From Histomonas meleagridis (taxonomy: Eukaryota > Parabasalia > Tritrichomonadida > Dientamoebidae), in contig WSYJ01000157.1 in the NCBI GenBank assembly GCA_020186115.1, positions 744,001 to 808,000 on the forward strand: a stretch of DNA of 64,000 bases, written 5' to 3'. This document shows positions 10,126-21,026 of this stretch, one piece after another (positions within the stretch are counted from its first letter, which is position 1; each line of letters begins with the position of its first letter). A program made the position numbers and the translations under genes. The notes below the pieces were generated by a model that worked only from the letters and a program-made list of their open reading frames with translations, ran no database searches and was not told where the DNA came from.

Positions 10126-11390
10126 ATGTTTGCACTCCTTTTCGCTTGTGCACTTCAATACGAAGACGTAATCGAAATTCCAGAAGGTCTTTCAAACGCT
10201 GATGCATGCTCAATCTGCAAGACAGTCGTCGGTGGAATCGCTGGTTTCATCGGTGCTTCACCAGTTCAATCAGTTATCAAACAATTAGCTCTTGGTCTTT
10301 GCGGAAAATTCTCTGGCTCAGGCAACACACTCTGCAAGAACATTGTTAACAAGCTCCCAACAATCTTATCCTACCTCTCCAAAAGGGTCTCTCAAAGGCT
10401 AACGTTTGCAGCAGAATCAACGTTTGCAAGTCCAACGATGAAGAAGACGACGAAATCGAGATACATCAGAAATCCCAGAAGGTCTTGAAAAGCAGGGATC
10501 GCCTGCTCCATCTGCAAGCACCTTGTTAACGCAGTTTCCAAGGTTCTCTCCAGCTCATCCGTCCAAGCTAAGGCTACAGAAGTTGCTCAAAAGCTTTGCC
10601 AAAGAATTACCAAGATCGGTCGTAACTTCTGCGACAAACTCGTCACTAACTACCTCGGCAAGATCATGACATGGCTCGGCCAAAGGTTGGTGCTTCCACA
10701 ATCTGCAACAAACTCAAGTCATGCAGCGGCAACGATGTTGACTCTGATGATGCATATCTCGAACTTTACCTCGAAATGGATGATGATGACTATGTTACCG
10801 AAATCGAACTTCCATTAGGTCTTTCCAACGCAGACAACTGCGCTATCTGCAAGAAGGCTGTTGGCTTCGTCTCAGCTGCAATGGGTAACAGCATTGTTCA
10901 AGCCGTCGTTAAGGCTGCTGCTACAGCTGCATGCGGTTTAATCAGCGGTGGTGTTGGCGCTGCTCTCTGCAAGACAATCGTCAAGGTTTCCGTCGGCCCA
11001 ATCATGACCTGGCTCAGCCAAAAGCTTTCACAATCCAAGATCTGCTCCAAGCTCGGCTACTGCAAGGGTAACGATATCGAAGAACTTGACTTCGACATCG
11101 AAGAAGAAGACGATGACGAACTCATCATCATCCCAATCCCAGAAGGTCTCGACAACGGTGTTGCATGCGATGTTTGCAAGACAGTCGTTGGCGGCATCGT
11201 CACAATCTTAAAGGACACATCCATCACATCCCAAGTTGCCGCCCAAGCTGCCAAGCTCTGCAACAAGGTCCCAGCTGCTGCACAAGGCATCTGCTCAACA
11301 ATCGTCAACAACTACCTTCCAAAGGTTATCAGCTGGCTTGCAAGCGGTCTCTCCAAGCTTAACGTTTGCGGTAAGTTAAATCTTTGCTAA
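10126..11390 (+). pseudogene. Four-domain saposin-like (SapB) protein, frame-disrupted
   Basis: A secreted-type saposin-like protein. A short hydrophobic signal (MFALLFACALQ) is followed by four SapB domains, each opening with a CxxC motif (CSICK, CSICK, CAICK, CDVCK) and ending with paired cysteines. Acidic linkers end in (I/L)P(E/L)GL. SapB proteins bind lipids, and in amoebae and trichomonads some form pores. The frame is intact in domain 1 (to about 10380) and again from about 10671 through domains 3 and 4. In between it shifts three times (near 10385, 10490 and 10680), each time next to an A- or G-rich run, while domain 2 stays recognisable in the other frames. Codons here end mostly in C or G, unlike neighbouring genes, which suggests a highly expressed gene. 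Decay and homopolymer sequencing error are both possible explanations of the breaks. Confidence 0.8.
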
Positions 11391-11684
11391 ACTAAAAAGG
11401 TAACTTAACTGAATTGTTGTTTTTTACTTAGGAAGAGACAAATGCATTTAATTGTACTATTTGATTATGTGAATATTACGTGATATAATCAATTGTTTGT
11501 GGATTTTTGGGATTTATGAAGAAATATAAAGTGGAATCCCGAACAACCAAACGAAGTTTCACAATTTCTTTGGCGTTTTTGTGTTTCAACGATAGCAATT
11601 TTCTGTTGTTGCTATTGAATCCGAAGTTTCGTGAGGTGTTGTAACCAGTGCACAAAAACGTAAACAGGTGCAAACATTGTCCAA

Positions 11685-12593
11685 ATGAGTTTCCGAATTA
11701 CATTCTCCGATAGCTCTTCTTCATCTTCGTACAGCGATATTCCATTTCAAGGAGAAGTTTCAAATTCTAACTCATCTGAATCAGAAGAAGAAGAAAAAAT
11801 TGTAATTCAAAGACAAAACAAAGGAAAAGCAGCAGAAGCAAATAAAGAGTCATATAAAATAAAGAAAAATTTATCTTTTTTGAGTTCTGAATATTCAACA
11901 AAAAATATAAAAAGTGAACCCGAAGAACATTCAGAACAAAATATTATCATCGGAAACAGTACTTCAAAACAACATGAAAATTCGGAAGAAAATTCACAAA
12001 TTAAAACTGAAAAAGATTTCTTTTTTTTCATTGTTCAAATATATTCAAAGCGATCAGTCAGAGGGAAGCGATTCTTTTTCAAGTTAATTTATGAAGATAA
12101 AGAAATGTTTTATGCAAAATCTAAAAGTCGACATTCAAATCAACCAATTCCAATTTCAAGCAACAAAGACATCCATATCCATGGGGAACATGAATTTGTT
12201 CTTGTTCCAAATGGAAAACTAACCAAATTTTCGTTGATGAAAAATGGTCAAGAAGTATTCACATTTAACAACATAGAAAATCCGAAGTCCAAATACCTCC
12301 CGAGAGTAACTACAATCAATGTAAACACGGAAGAACTTGATTTTCCTATTCAACACTTAAAAACCAAAAGTCCAAAAATGAACAAAAATGGGTATTGGTT
12401 CCTCGATTTCCACAACAGAATGGCCATCCACAGTAATAAAAACGCTATTTTTGTCAATGAAGAAAATATGGAAGAAATTCTTATGTGTCGAAAAATTGCA
12501 GATGATAAAATAGAAATAGATACAATCATCGAAACAGATCCAATAATTCCATTTGTAATCGGTATATCAATGTTTTCTAAGAAAAATTGTTAA
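11685..12593 (+). CDS. Tubby-like protein
   Basis: A 302-aa protein. Residues 1-100 are Ser/Glu-rich and disordered. The C-terminal part resembles a tubby domain: FFIVQIYSKRSVRG, an NGYWFLDFHNRMAIHSNKNA segment that matches the family's LDF-GRV-SVKN motif, and a terminal CRKIADDKIEIDTI followed by PFVIGISMFSKK that matches the FGKV-D-F-YPLS-FAICLSSF ending. Tubby domains bind phosphoinositides at membranes, and in other eukaryotes they link to ciliary trafficking and transcription. Upstream lies AAAAACGTAAAC at about 11654. The stop is TAAATCAATAAA. The tubby call rests on the C-terminal motifs only. Confidence 0.65.
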   Translation: MSFRITFSDSSSSSSYSDIPFQGEVSNSNSSESEEEEKIVIQRQNKGKAAEANKESYKIKKNLSFLSSEYSTKNIKSEPEEHSEQNIIIGNSTSKQHENSEENSQIKTEKDFFFFIVQIYSKRSVRGKRFFFKLIYEDKEMFYAKSKSRHSNQPIPISSNKDIHIHGEHEFVLVPNGKLTKFSLMKNGQEVFTFNNIENPKSKYLPRVTTINVNTEELDFPIQHLKTKSPKMNKNGYWFLDFHNRMAIHSNKNAIFVNEENMEEILMCRKIADDKIEIDTIIETDPIIPFVIGISMFSKKNC

Positions 12594-12651
12594 ATCAATA
12601 AATTTTTGTTTTTTTAAATTTTCTTTTTCATTTTGCGCACGTTTACAATTT

Positions 12652-14998
12652 ATGAATGAAAAAAAAGAAAAAGAACAAAAGAAACAAATTATTGAATTAG
12701 ATCAACGAAACTTAATATTAGATAATGAAAATGATTATGATGTTAAATTAAAATATTTGAAAATGAAAGAACAAAATCTTAAAAATGAGAAAAAAGGATT
12801 TTGACGAAAAAACATTAAAATTTTATCGACGTTTATCAGAATTTACACTTGAGAAAGAGAAAGTTATTGAATTAGAACGAAATGCACAATTAATTCGACG
12901 ACAAACACAAAATGATTTAACAAATATGACTACAATTATTCAACCAACACTTGCTAAAAAACAACAAGAATTAAAGGATTATGAAAATAAAGTTACGAAT
13001 TTAATATCTCAACAAAAATTAGAAAAGAAAAAGATCAAAAATACAAAAGCACAACTTAAAGAACAACAAAAAATTTTAAAAACACAAAAACAAGAGCATA
13101 TTGAACAATTAAATGATTTTGAAGAAATCAAAAATAAATTTAAAGAAGAAACAGCGATAAAAGAGAAAGAAATTCATGACCAACAAAACAAACTCAAAGA
13201 AATATATGGAGCAATTAATCCGATTATTAAAGAACGTCGTAAACTTGAAGAAGAAAAAGATTTCATTGATCTCCAAAAACAAAATCTTCAAGAAATTCAA
13301 CAAAACAAAAACAAAGAAGAAGAAATTCTTTCTAGAAGAATGAGTGAATTTATAATACTTAAAGAAGAACTTATTCATAAAGAAGAAGAAATTAAACAAC
13401 AAAAAGATTTAATTGATCAAGAACGTAAAGAACTTCAACAAAAACGAAACTTAAAGAAAAACAAGAAAAAAATGAAAAACTTCAAAACGAATTAAAAATT
13501 AAAATTGAAGAAATTGATAAACGAAATTTAGAAAGTAAACAATCGCAAAAAGAAATTGAATATGAAAAAGAAATCTTTCAACAAGAACGAAATGATTGGT
13601 ATCCAAATGAAAAAGGTGAACTTATTCCAACAGAAAGTTACAAAAAACGCACCAAAAATAACGAAATGAAATATATTGAATATGAAGAGAAATATATTGA
13701 AGAGCAAAAAATCAATTTATCCAAAGAACGAGAAATATTAAAACAAGAAAAGAAACGTTTCAAAAACGACTTATTGAATTTGCAGAAGAGAAAGAACGAT
13801 TGATTCATATTGAACGAGAATCACGACAAATTAAAGAAGAATATTTCCAACAATTAAATGGTATTAAGACTAAAGAAAATGAAATTAATGAACGCGAGAA
13901 TGAATTAAAAGAAATTGAACGCAAACTTAAAGAAGAACAAACCAAAATTGAAGAAGGATGGAATAAATTGGAAATACAAGTTAATAAACTTGTTAATACT
14001 AAAAAAATGTTAACAAAAGAAAGGGAAGAAATTGAACAACTTCAACAAGAAAATAAAGAACTTGAAATGAGAATTGAAAATTTAAAAGAACCGATTCAAA
14101 ATGTGATTAATAAAATGAATGAATATTCGACATGTTTAAATCTTCAAGAAATTCGAGAATTTTGGAGTTCAAATGAAGCAAAAGAATTAACAAATTTCCA
14201 ACAAGTTTCAGGATATTTTAAATTAATGGAAATTAAAATGCGTAAAAATGAGAAAAATCTTCAAAATAAAATAACAGAACTTGAAAACATAAATAATAAA
14301 ATTCAACTTCAATATCAGCGTAATCTTTCAGAAATTAAATTAGAAAATAAAGAATTAACAGAACAAATAAAAGAATATCAAGAATATAATGAACGATTAG
14401 AGAAAGATAAAGAAAATCTTAATAAATATTTGAAAGAACATCTTAATTATATTCAACAACTTCAAGATCAAATGCAAAATGAAAAAGAACAACGAAAGAA
14501 ACTTGAAATTATATGAAAAATGATATAATTGAAAATTCGAAATATAAAATGAACGAAGCGATTAAAAAGGAACAACAAAATGAACGGAAGAAGTCAAAAC
14601 TTAAAATTGAAGAAATCATTAAGCTCCATGAGATAGAAAAAGAAAAACTAAAAAATGAAATAATTCAAACAGAAATCAATAAAGAACGAAATAAATCGAA
14701 GGAAACAATTGAAGAAATGATTAAACAACATGAAATAGAGAAAGAAATTCTGAAAGATGAAGTAGCGAAAGAATTACGACAAAAGGTAACAGAAACGATT
14801 CAAACAGAACTAATTAAAGAATTAAAAGAAACGAAAGAAAAACTTGAAGAAATAACTAAACGAAATGAAATCGAGAAAGAGACGATGCAAAAAGAATTTG
14901 AAGAAAAGTTTCATGAACAATGTCAAAGCATAGAGAAACAGATCAAAGAACATTACAGAAAGAAGATAGCGAATTTAAAACATAGAAAAAACATATAA
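12652..14998 (+). pseudogene. Long coiled-coil protein, broken by four frameshifts
   Basis: The region encodes an almost continuous Glu/Lys/Gln-rich coiled coil of about 780 residues, but spread over three frames. The frame opens at the ATG at 12652 and shifts near 12790 (in an A6 run), near 13450 (A run), near 13765 (A5 run) and at about 14512. Composition and heptad-like spacing continue through every break, so this was, or is, one gene. It sits 58 nt after the tubby-like gene, with a GCACGTTTAC box at 12637. No named domain is visible, and the protein could be a structural or microtubule-associated component. Three of four breaks fall in A homopolymers, so sequencing error is a real alternative to pseudogenisation. 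Confidence 0.7.
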
Positions 14999-15023
14999 TT
15001 TATTTTATTTGTAAAAATACATT

Positions 15024-15782
15024 TTAATATTTAAATGGCGGCCGTTCTTTGAGTTCATTTTTCTTTTTGTTGCTTGTTTTCTTTGCTGTTGTAAGGAGCT
15101 GATGCACATAATCAAATTTGTTAATGAGGCGCTGAAAGTCTGGAGCCTCCGGCGCCCGCGCAGTCTGCGATGATTTAATGTGGCGAGACATCTCTTTGGT
15201 GTCTTTTGATGTTGATGTGTCGCGACGCGGTGTTTGAGCTGTCTTTGTAAGTTTTCTTGTTTCTTTGACTGGCGCTTTGATGGGAGCATTCGCAGGATTT
15301 CGTCTGGTTTGCGCTTTTGGATTTTTGATTGTCGAAGTCCGCTGAATTGAAGTTTGATGTTGCATCTTCGAGTTTTCATGCTTCGGAGGTGTTTCTTTTT
15401 TCTGTTTTGTGTTGGCATTTTGTGTATTTTTCAAAATTGTTGTTTCTTCTTTTGGATTCTGCTTTCGTTCTAATGTTGCTTCTTGTTTTGTAACTTGCTC
15501 TGTTGTTGTTTCTTTAATATTTGGTTCTTTGATTTCGGGAATAATTAATTCTTTGTCTGAATATTTTTCAAGTTCTGTGATTTGTTTATTTAACTGTATA
15601 ATTCGTTTTTGCATATTCATCAATTGAAAAATAGCTTCATTTTTAAATTGTTGAATGATTTGATTTTGATTTATTTCTAATTTTACAAGTTCATCATTTG
15701 TCATTGACTCTAATTCTTTTTCTGTGGGTAATGTATTCTTTTGTAATACTTCATAAATAATATTTTGAAGAAGAGTTGACAT
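15024..15782 (-). CDS. Lys/Thr-rich hypothetical protein with N-terminal coiled coil
   Basis: A 252-aa protein with no family I recognise. Residues 1-80 are helical (LLQNIIYEVLQKN, then a QIIQQF/LNKQITELEKY coiled coil). Residues 80-220 are basic, Thr/Pro/Lys-rich and probably disordered. The C-terminal ~35 residues (DFQRLINKFDYVHQLLTTAKK) form another helix. The start is divergent from RPC9, with 52 bp between the two ATGs. The 3' half (about 15040-15320) is clearly richer in GC than the 5' half. Confidence 0.7.
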   Translation of the reverse strand: MSTLLQNIIYEVLQKNTLPTEKELESMTNDELVKLEINQNQIIQQFKNEAIFQLMNMQKRIIQLNKQITELEKYSDKELIIPEIKEPNIKETTTEQVTKQEATLERKQNPKEETTILKNTQNANTKQKKETPPKHENSKMQHQTSIQRTSTIKNPKAQTRRNPANAPIKAPVKETRKLTKTAQTPRRDTSTSKDTKEMSRHIKSSQTARAPEAPDFQRLINKFDYVHQLLTTAKKTSNKKKNELKERPPFKY

Positions 15783-15834
15783 TAAAAATATAAACGTACT
15801 CTACTCAAAGAAATGTGATATGAAATATTTTATA
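15783..15834. promoter_or_regulatory. Compact bidirectional promoter
   Basis: Only 52 bp separate the ATG of the basic hypothetical protein (minus strand) from the RPC9 ATG (plus strand). The interval contains ATAAACGTAC, the same box found upstream of other genes in this window, so one element may serve both directions. Confidence 0.5.
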
Positions 15835-16227
15835 ATGGAAATTCTTGAAACAAATAATGCAGTTTTAACAGCATATGAAGTATTAAAAATAGTATCCGTG
15901 CGAACAAAAGCAGCTAAACCATATAAAGATACGCGTGATAGAGAATATTTAAGTGAATATGAACGAATTCAACAAGCAAGAAATATGTTAATTCCTTCAC
16001 TTTTATCACATTCACCAGATGGTACAGTAGAAGATGGGGAAGATGATGTGGGGGAAAAGATCAAATCTTTTTGCAATGAAATTCAAGAGTTAAATAAACA
16101 AATAACACCTTTTCAAATGCGAAATTTGATATCAGTTCGACCACGAAACATTTGTGAACTTGCATGTCTTTTTCCAACAGAAGAAGAATGGGGTGTTATT
16201 TCCAGAACAGTCAGAAGAAATTATTAA
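15835..16227 (+). CDS. RNA polymerase III subunit RPC9 (CRCP/Rpc17-like)
   Basis: A 130-aa protein beginning MEILETNNAVLTAYEVLKI, which matches the MEVxxANSALLSNYEV start of human CRCP/RPC9. It ends with a helical Rpb4-like region (ITPFQMRNLISVRPRNICEL). RPC9 pairs with RPC8 to form the Pol III stalk used in initiation with TFIIIB. I prefer the ATG at 15835 over the one at 15820 because it aligns with the family N-terminus. The small size is normal. Confidence 0.75.
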   Translation: MEILETNNAVLTAYEVLKIVSVRTKAAKPYKDTRDREYLSEYERIQQARNMLIPSLLSHSPDGTVEDGEDDVGEKIKSFCNEIQELNKQITPFQMRNLISVRPRNICELACLFPTEEEWGVISRTVRRNY

Positions 16228-16547
16228 TCTTATCAACAAACACTTTCCTTAATTTAATTATATAAAAATAAAGTATTATTTTCTTACAATTTTTTTTTTT
16301 ATAAAATGAAACATTAAATTTAAAATGTATAACATGAAAATAGAAAATTTTGATGTATTTTCTTGTAAAACATATGTGTAAATCCTTTGAAAAGAGCAAA
16401 TAAGTCAGAAGCTCAACAAAAGCTTGTTAATATTGATAGCCCAAAGTAGCACATTAAATATATTGGATTAATCATCAATTTATATATGAATTCAACAAAT
16501 TTCTTCTAAAGCGCTGTTCTAATGAATCATATTATATTATTAATAAA

Positions 16548-17000
16548 ATGATTGAAGAAAAAATAATAACAAGCTTTCCAAATGACATATTAATTTTTGC
16601 TCATATTATGACACCAGAATTTGCAGAATTAAGAAACAATATAATAATAAAGAATCCAATTAGAATTATGAAGAACTTTCAAGGAATGGCTGAGAACTTC
16701 ACAAGAAATATATTAAAGAAGAACATAATCCGAATGAAATCGCAAAAATAATTCGAAATGATAAAATAAAAATACTTCAAGAAATTTCATCACAAAGTGA
16801 TTTTGATTTTCAAGAAATTGTACCATCACTTTATGAAAAATGTTCATTTATTATTAAATATTATGTTACATTAATTGATTACAAAGCATTTTTTTAGTCA
16901 ATTAAATTTTTTAAGTTTTTACTTCTGGATGTTGCTGATATCAGTGAAACAGGTAAATATAATTGCAGTTATAACAAATCATTCATTAATGTACACAAAA
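16548..17000 (+). pseudogene. DUF3447/ankyrin gene remnant (left copy)
   Basis: The segment reads as a family member of the proteins at 24359 and 31017: FPNDILIFAHIMTPEF, then after a frameshift near 16715, NPNEIAKIIRND, FDFQEIVPSLYEKCSF and TLIDYKAFF. It then hits an in-frame TAG at about 16896 and loses similarity near 17000. It is a truncated, shifted relic. Its CAA codon at about 16786 is useful because the homologous codon at 24932 is TAA. Confidence 0.75.
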
Positions 17001-17017
17001 TGAATCATCATTTTCAA

Positions 17018-17214
17018 ATGTCGAGCTTAGCATAGTTCACATATATAAACGTGGAGGATTATTATTTAATTCATCAAGCGAACAATCACAAATAGCTTGT
17101 ATGAAATAGATTATCGATTCATGATCAAGTCCATTATAAGAATTAGAAAACAATGTTTTGGCTTTAGTAAACATCGAAAAAATCGATATTTTTTTGTTGA
17201 ATTTCAGTGATTTT
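17018..17214 (-). pseudogene. Sec7 Arf-GEF gene fragment (left copy)
   Basis: Read on the minus strand, this stretch closely matches 60987-61020 joined to 61139-61302 of the intact Sec7-domain gene, with the ~120 bp between them deleted. Differences are scattered substitutions. It includes the segment for GLDHESIIYFIQAICDCSLD and contains a TGA created near its end. It has no promoter or start and is a gene fragment carried in the inverted duplication. Confidence 0.85.
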
Positions 17215-17281
17215 AAAAAAAAGAAATTTAATTTAAAAAAATTTTATTATAAAATTTTTATTTCTAAAAAAAATTACAATT

Positions 17282-19729
17282 TTATAATCCTATATTCAAA
17301 AACTTTAAATACTGCGCATAAAACGAATCACTAAATTCGCGTGTGTATGTCATTGCAGCAAACATTGCATCAGAGTCATCAAGTAAAACAGCTTTTACTT
17401 TACTCACATCTTTTAACACCAAGAAGCATGCAAGTGCCCAACGATTAATTTTCACCAATTGAAAAGAGCAACCGATTAATCTTAGTATTGATGATTTATC
17501 ATCAGATTTCCATTTCAAAAAATCTGATTCTATTTTATCTATACACTCTGCTAACTGTGTTTCATTTGAATTTAGTGATACTAAGAAATCACAAAAGTTG
17601 AAATCGGCTGCATTTGTAAACAAACAACATTTGATGAATTGCCCAGAATCGATACAGGCGGTTGCTATGAATTTTTTGTATCGTTCTTCTTTAGATTGAA
17701 GAGAATTGCTGTATCGTTCGACAATACTAGTGAATTGCATTGAATTCGAATGTTTCAATACTCTTGATTGAATTGACGGTTTTAATTTCAAGAAGAAAGG
17801 AACAAAATCAAAATCTGTGTTCGATATATCTTTAATTTGTTCACTAGTCATTAAATTTAAGAAATCAGGAATAATATTTTGATCGATTTGTTTTAACCCT
17901 TGATAAAAAGTGGGAAGTTGATAATTTTCTTTTAACTTATTCAAAAATTCTGGGAACAAATTGAGAAAGTTTTTATCGTCATGCAATTGAATTAATTTTT
18001 CCGCGCAATTTTCTAAGTCATCGTTTTGTAAAGGTTTCAAATTCGTTGTAAAATCGACTTTTTCAAAATTGATTTTTTCGTGAACAAAACGTTTTGGAAT
18101 TTTTAGTAAATTTGTGTTATAAGACCACAAAGTCCGAAATGAAAAATGTCCAAAATGAGTTTTAGATAATACATTAACCCCGTCATCAAACTCCCCACAA
18201 ATTAGCAAAGGATTTTGATTTATCCAAACGTCATTAACATTTTCCCAAATAATTTTAGATTTACTGTAATTAATGAATTTATTATTTGTCAAATAAACAT
18301 AAATTTCATTATCCCATAAAATGAAAATATTTTTAATTTCTAACTTCTTATCGAATGGTATATTATAAGAAATTATCTCAATTTTTCCAATATTAATTTC
18401 ATGTAATTTTCCGATTTGTAATATTTGCGAAGTTTTATCGAATTCGAAAATGATAAAATGATCATCGAAACTAAATATAATTCTTGTTTCGTATGAGAAA
18501 CATTTTTTTGGGATATCATTAAATGCATATGAACCAATTAATGTTAATTCATCTGAATATAAATAAAAAACTTCATTCTTTATAACACATAACAAATGAT
18601 TTAACCACAAAACAAAATTCGGCTCAACAATTTCATCATTAAAAAATAACGAATATTTCGTCATTATCGAAATTCCGTTTTTCCCTATGATACAAAACGT
18701 GTCCTCATTACTGATTATGACGTTTCGAATGGGATATAATTCATATGGAATCATTCGAACTTTTTTATGTATTTCTTCGTTCGGTATTACGCAAATAATG
18801 TTTTGTCTTTCGATGTTATAAATAAATGATGAACTTATAGCTAATGGCGGTATAATATCAACAAAATTTAAACGATTTAATTGTTTGTTCATATCAATGA
18901 AATAAAATGTTTTGGTAATATTATCATAAAATGATGAAATTAAACATTTTGTTTCTTCAAAAATTATTTCGGTGATTTCTTGAAGTTTAATCGAAAAAAT
19001 AGTAAATGTACCATCATTACTTATGATTAAAAGTGTATTAGGATTTATAGATTGTGCAAAATTTATAAATTTTTGAAGTTTTGAAATCAAATTAATTTCG
19101 AAATTATTATATGAATAAAATGTTCCATCTTCTGTTAACAAAAATGTGTTTTTATTAGTGGTTGTAATACATGCAATATTCTGTATATTAAGCGCTTTAG
19201 TTTTGTCAGTATTGAACTCATACAAATAAAGTATTCCATTTGATGTAAAAAGTGTTTGATTGGAATTAATAACATTAACATTCTTGATAAATGAAAAAGG
19301 ACAACTAACTTTGGTAATGTTAATAATGTTACCATTGGAATCGATGAATATTAATTTTGGTCCAATAATGGCCATCCCAAGTAAAACATTGGAAATAAAA
19401 ACATCTGTTATAGTTGATTTTAGGTGGATGGATTTCATTTCTGTTTTTAATAAAGAGGAATTTGTAAATTTCATAAAAAATATGTCCCCTGTATATGTGC
19501 CAAATATGATACTGTCTTTGATCCATTTTACCCATTTATTGTGCCCATATTCTTGTATGCTTTCATAATCCCTTTTAAAACTATCTATAAGTAAAGGATC
19601 TAAATCTGAAATATCAAATATATAAATTGTGTCAAGTGAAGCTGCAACAAATTTACTACCATTTGGTTCATTAAATAAAGAAATTATCTCTTGATTAAAA
19701 GAGCACTTTTTACAGTTAAAGGGAATCAT
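17282..19729 (-). CDS. RIC1-like beta-propeller protein
   Basis: An 815-aa protein. The N-terminal ~550 residues are beta-propeller-like. The segment YPIRNVIISNEDTFCIIGK followed by ISIMTKYSLFF and VLWLNHLLCVIKN matches the PIR...VVGKFGFAHYSLL...W region of RIC1. The C-terminal ~200 residues are helical (KKFIATACIDSGQF, NRWALACFLVLKDVSKVK). RIC1 with RGP1 is the guanine-nucleotide exchange factor for Rab6/Ypt6 at the Golgi. Other propeller-plus-helix trafficking proteins (coatomer beta', Vps16) are less good matches in the middle section. Its 3' end borders the inverted duplication, and its last codons are copied at 63141. Confidence 0.5.
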   Translation of the reverse strand: MIPFNCKKCSFNQEIISLFNEPNGSKFVAASLDTIYIFDISDLDPLLIDSFKRDYESIQEYGHNKWVKWIKDSIIFGTYTGDIFFMKFTNSSLLKTEMKSIHLKSTITDVFISNVLLGMAIIGPKLIFIDSNGNIINITKVSCPFSFIKNVNVINSNQTLFTSNGILYLYEFNTDKTKALNIQNIACITTTNKNTFLLTEDGTFYSYNNFEINLISKLQKFINFAQSINPNTLLIISNDGTFTIFSIKLQEITEIIFEETKCLISSFYDNITKTFYFIDMNKQLNRLNFVDIIPPLAISSSFIYNIERQNIICVIPNEEIHKKVRMIPYELYPIRNVIISNEDTFCIIGKNGISIMTKYSLFFNDEIVEPNFVLWLNHLLCVIKNEVFYLYSDELTLIGSYAFNDIPKKCFSYETRIIFSFDDHFIIFEFDKTSQILQIGKLHEINIGKIEIISYNIPFDKKLEIKNIFILWDNEIYVYLTNNKFINYSKSKIIWENVNDVWINQNPLLICGEFDDGVNVLSKTHFGHFSFRTLWSYNTNLLKIPKRFVHEKINFEKVDFTTNLKPLQNDDLENCAEKLIQLHDDKNFLNLFPEFLNKLKENYQLPTFYQGLKQIDQNIIPDFLNLMTSEQIKDISNTDFDFVPFFLKLKPSIQSRVLKHSNSMQFTSIVERYSNSLQSKEERYKKFIATACIDSGQFIKCCLFTNAADFNFCDFLVSLNSNETQLAECIDKIESDFLKWKSDDKSSILRLIGCSFQLVKINRWALACFLVLKDVSKVKAVLLDDSDAMFAAMTYTREFSDSFYAQYLKFLNIGL

Positions 19730-20688
19730 TAAATTGCTTGATTAGATATAAGAAAAGTGACTAAATATTGAATGTGAAACAATCGTCTAAAAATTGTTGC
19801 CATCATGAGTTTACGTAAAAGTGACTCAGAAATGCACGTTAAATTCTAAAGGTGGGAAGTAAGATTAAATCTTCTTATTGGAAAATGGTTTTTTAATCAT
19901 ATTTGGGATATAACATCACCATACAAAAACTATTAACCATTCAGGGAAAAAAATTCATCAAAAAATATTAATATTTTTGCATCACATATTTGTCAAAAAA
20001 ATTTATTAGAAATTTTTTAAATGTTGTACAAATGCATGCCTGATATACATACATAAAGTACTTCATCTGACACAAGTATTGATTTCTCAAAAATGTGTCG
20101 TTCGGGAAATTATTTTGAAATACTTTAGTTTTTAATATTTAAAAATAAATATTATATATGCTGCAAAAAAATTCAAAATCGAGCAGAGCGAATCTTTTGA
20201 ATTGAGTGAAAATTCTCATTGTTGTTTCAAATCAATTCATTTTTTTTTTTTTTAATTTATTCCAAAACACAGAAATTTCATTGATTCATATTTCAATACT
20301 ATATATTAAACTTGACTTGCGATTCCCATCGTATATAGCGATCATCCTACGATCTTGATATGATGAATATATAATATATATACATAGTTTCATCTATGAT
20401 TAATATAAATCTATGAATAATATCTTGATCTATTAAGAAATTAAAAACTCAGAAATTATTTGGGAAATGATGAAATATTATATATTTTATTTGATTATAT
20501 ATAATCTTGATATTAAATTCTTTTCGAATCTATCGAAAATATTAATAAGCTCAAAAAATTTCAAATGTATTGATGGCATATTCATGTAATTGTCGTATAT
20601 AAGTTATTTTCGATATGTGAATGCAAATCCGGCCATATATTAATACAAACGATACAGAACTTTCTAACGATAACTTTTTGGGCAATCG
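19730..20688. other. AT-rich spacer before the transposon
   Basis: About 950 bp with homopolymer runs and short AT-rich strings. I see no ORF with recognisable content. The stretch 20300-20540 is rich in TATATAT/ATATAT runs. Confidence 0.5.
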
Positions 20689-20795
20689 CTTAATAACACG
20701 CGACTTTTTCTGAGGAAATTTGAATGCTTTATTCCCACTTTTGGGTACATCCATGAGAAAAGGAAAAATAACACGCCACTTTTTGTGTGATTTAT
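20689..20795 (+). repeat. MULE left terminal inverted repeat
   Basis: About 107 bp, the reverse complement of 22897-23004 with a few mismatches. Recognisable shared blocks are AATAACACGCGACTTTTTC, GAGGAAATTTGAATGCTT, TTTTGGGTACAT and AAATAACACGCCA. The inner end reads GTGTGATTTAT. Confidence 0.9.
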
Positions 20796-21026
20796 TTTGG
20801 CATTAAAGCAAGTCATCTTGTAGCATTTTTAAATGAAAACATGGTGAAACATTCATTTGTGAACGCAACGGCGACTTTTTAGAAAGGAGAATTTGGAATT
20901 CCAACAGTTTACAAAGGATTCTCGAATATGCTTATTCTCACATGATTTATGATGTTCTTTTCTCATGAACTGTTAAACTGTATATTCACATTTTTGATAT
21001 TATGAGTTTAATATATTAAGTTTTTA

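Larger units (their letters stand above)
16439..17296 (+). repeat. Left arm of a 0.86-kb inverted duplication
   Basis: This segment is almost identical, in reverse complement, to 63141-64000 at the other end of the window; I noticed only a few mismatches (for example near 16765). It holds a dead DUF3447/ankyrin gene start (plus strand), a fragment of the Sec7 gene (minus strand, 17018-17214), and the last nine bases before and including the stop region of the RIC1-like gene (17288-17296). The far end of the right arm lies outside the window, so total length is at least 858 bp. Confidence 0.9.

Noticed and set aside
17282-19729. Vps16 or coatomer beta' identity for the propeller protein
   Set aside because: The propeller-plus-helix layout fits, but the central PIR...IIGK...YSLFF...W segment matches RIC1 better; kept as RIC1-like with modest confidence.
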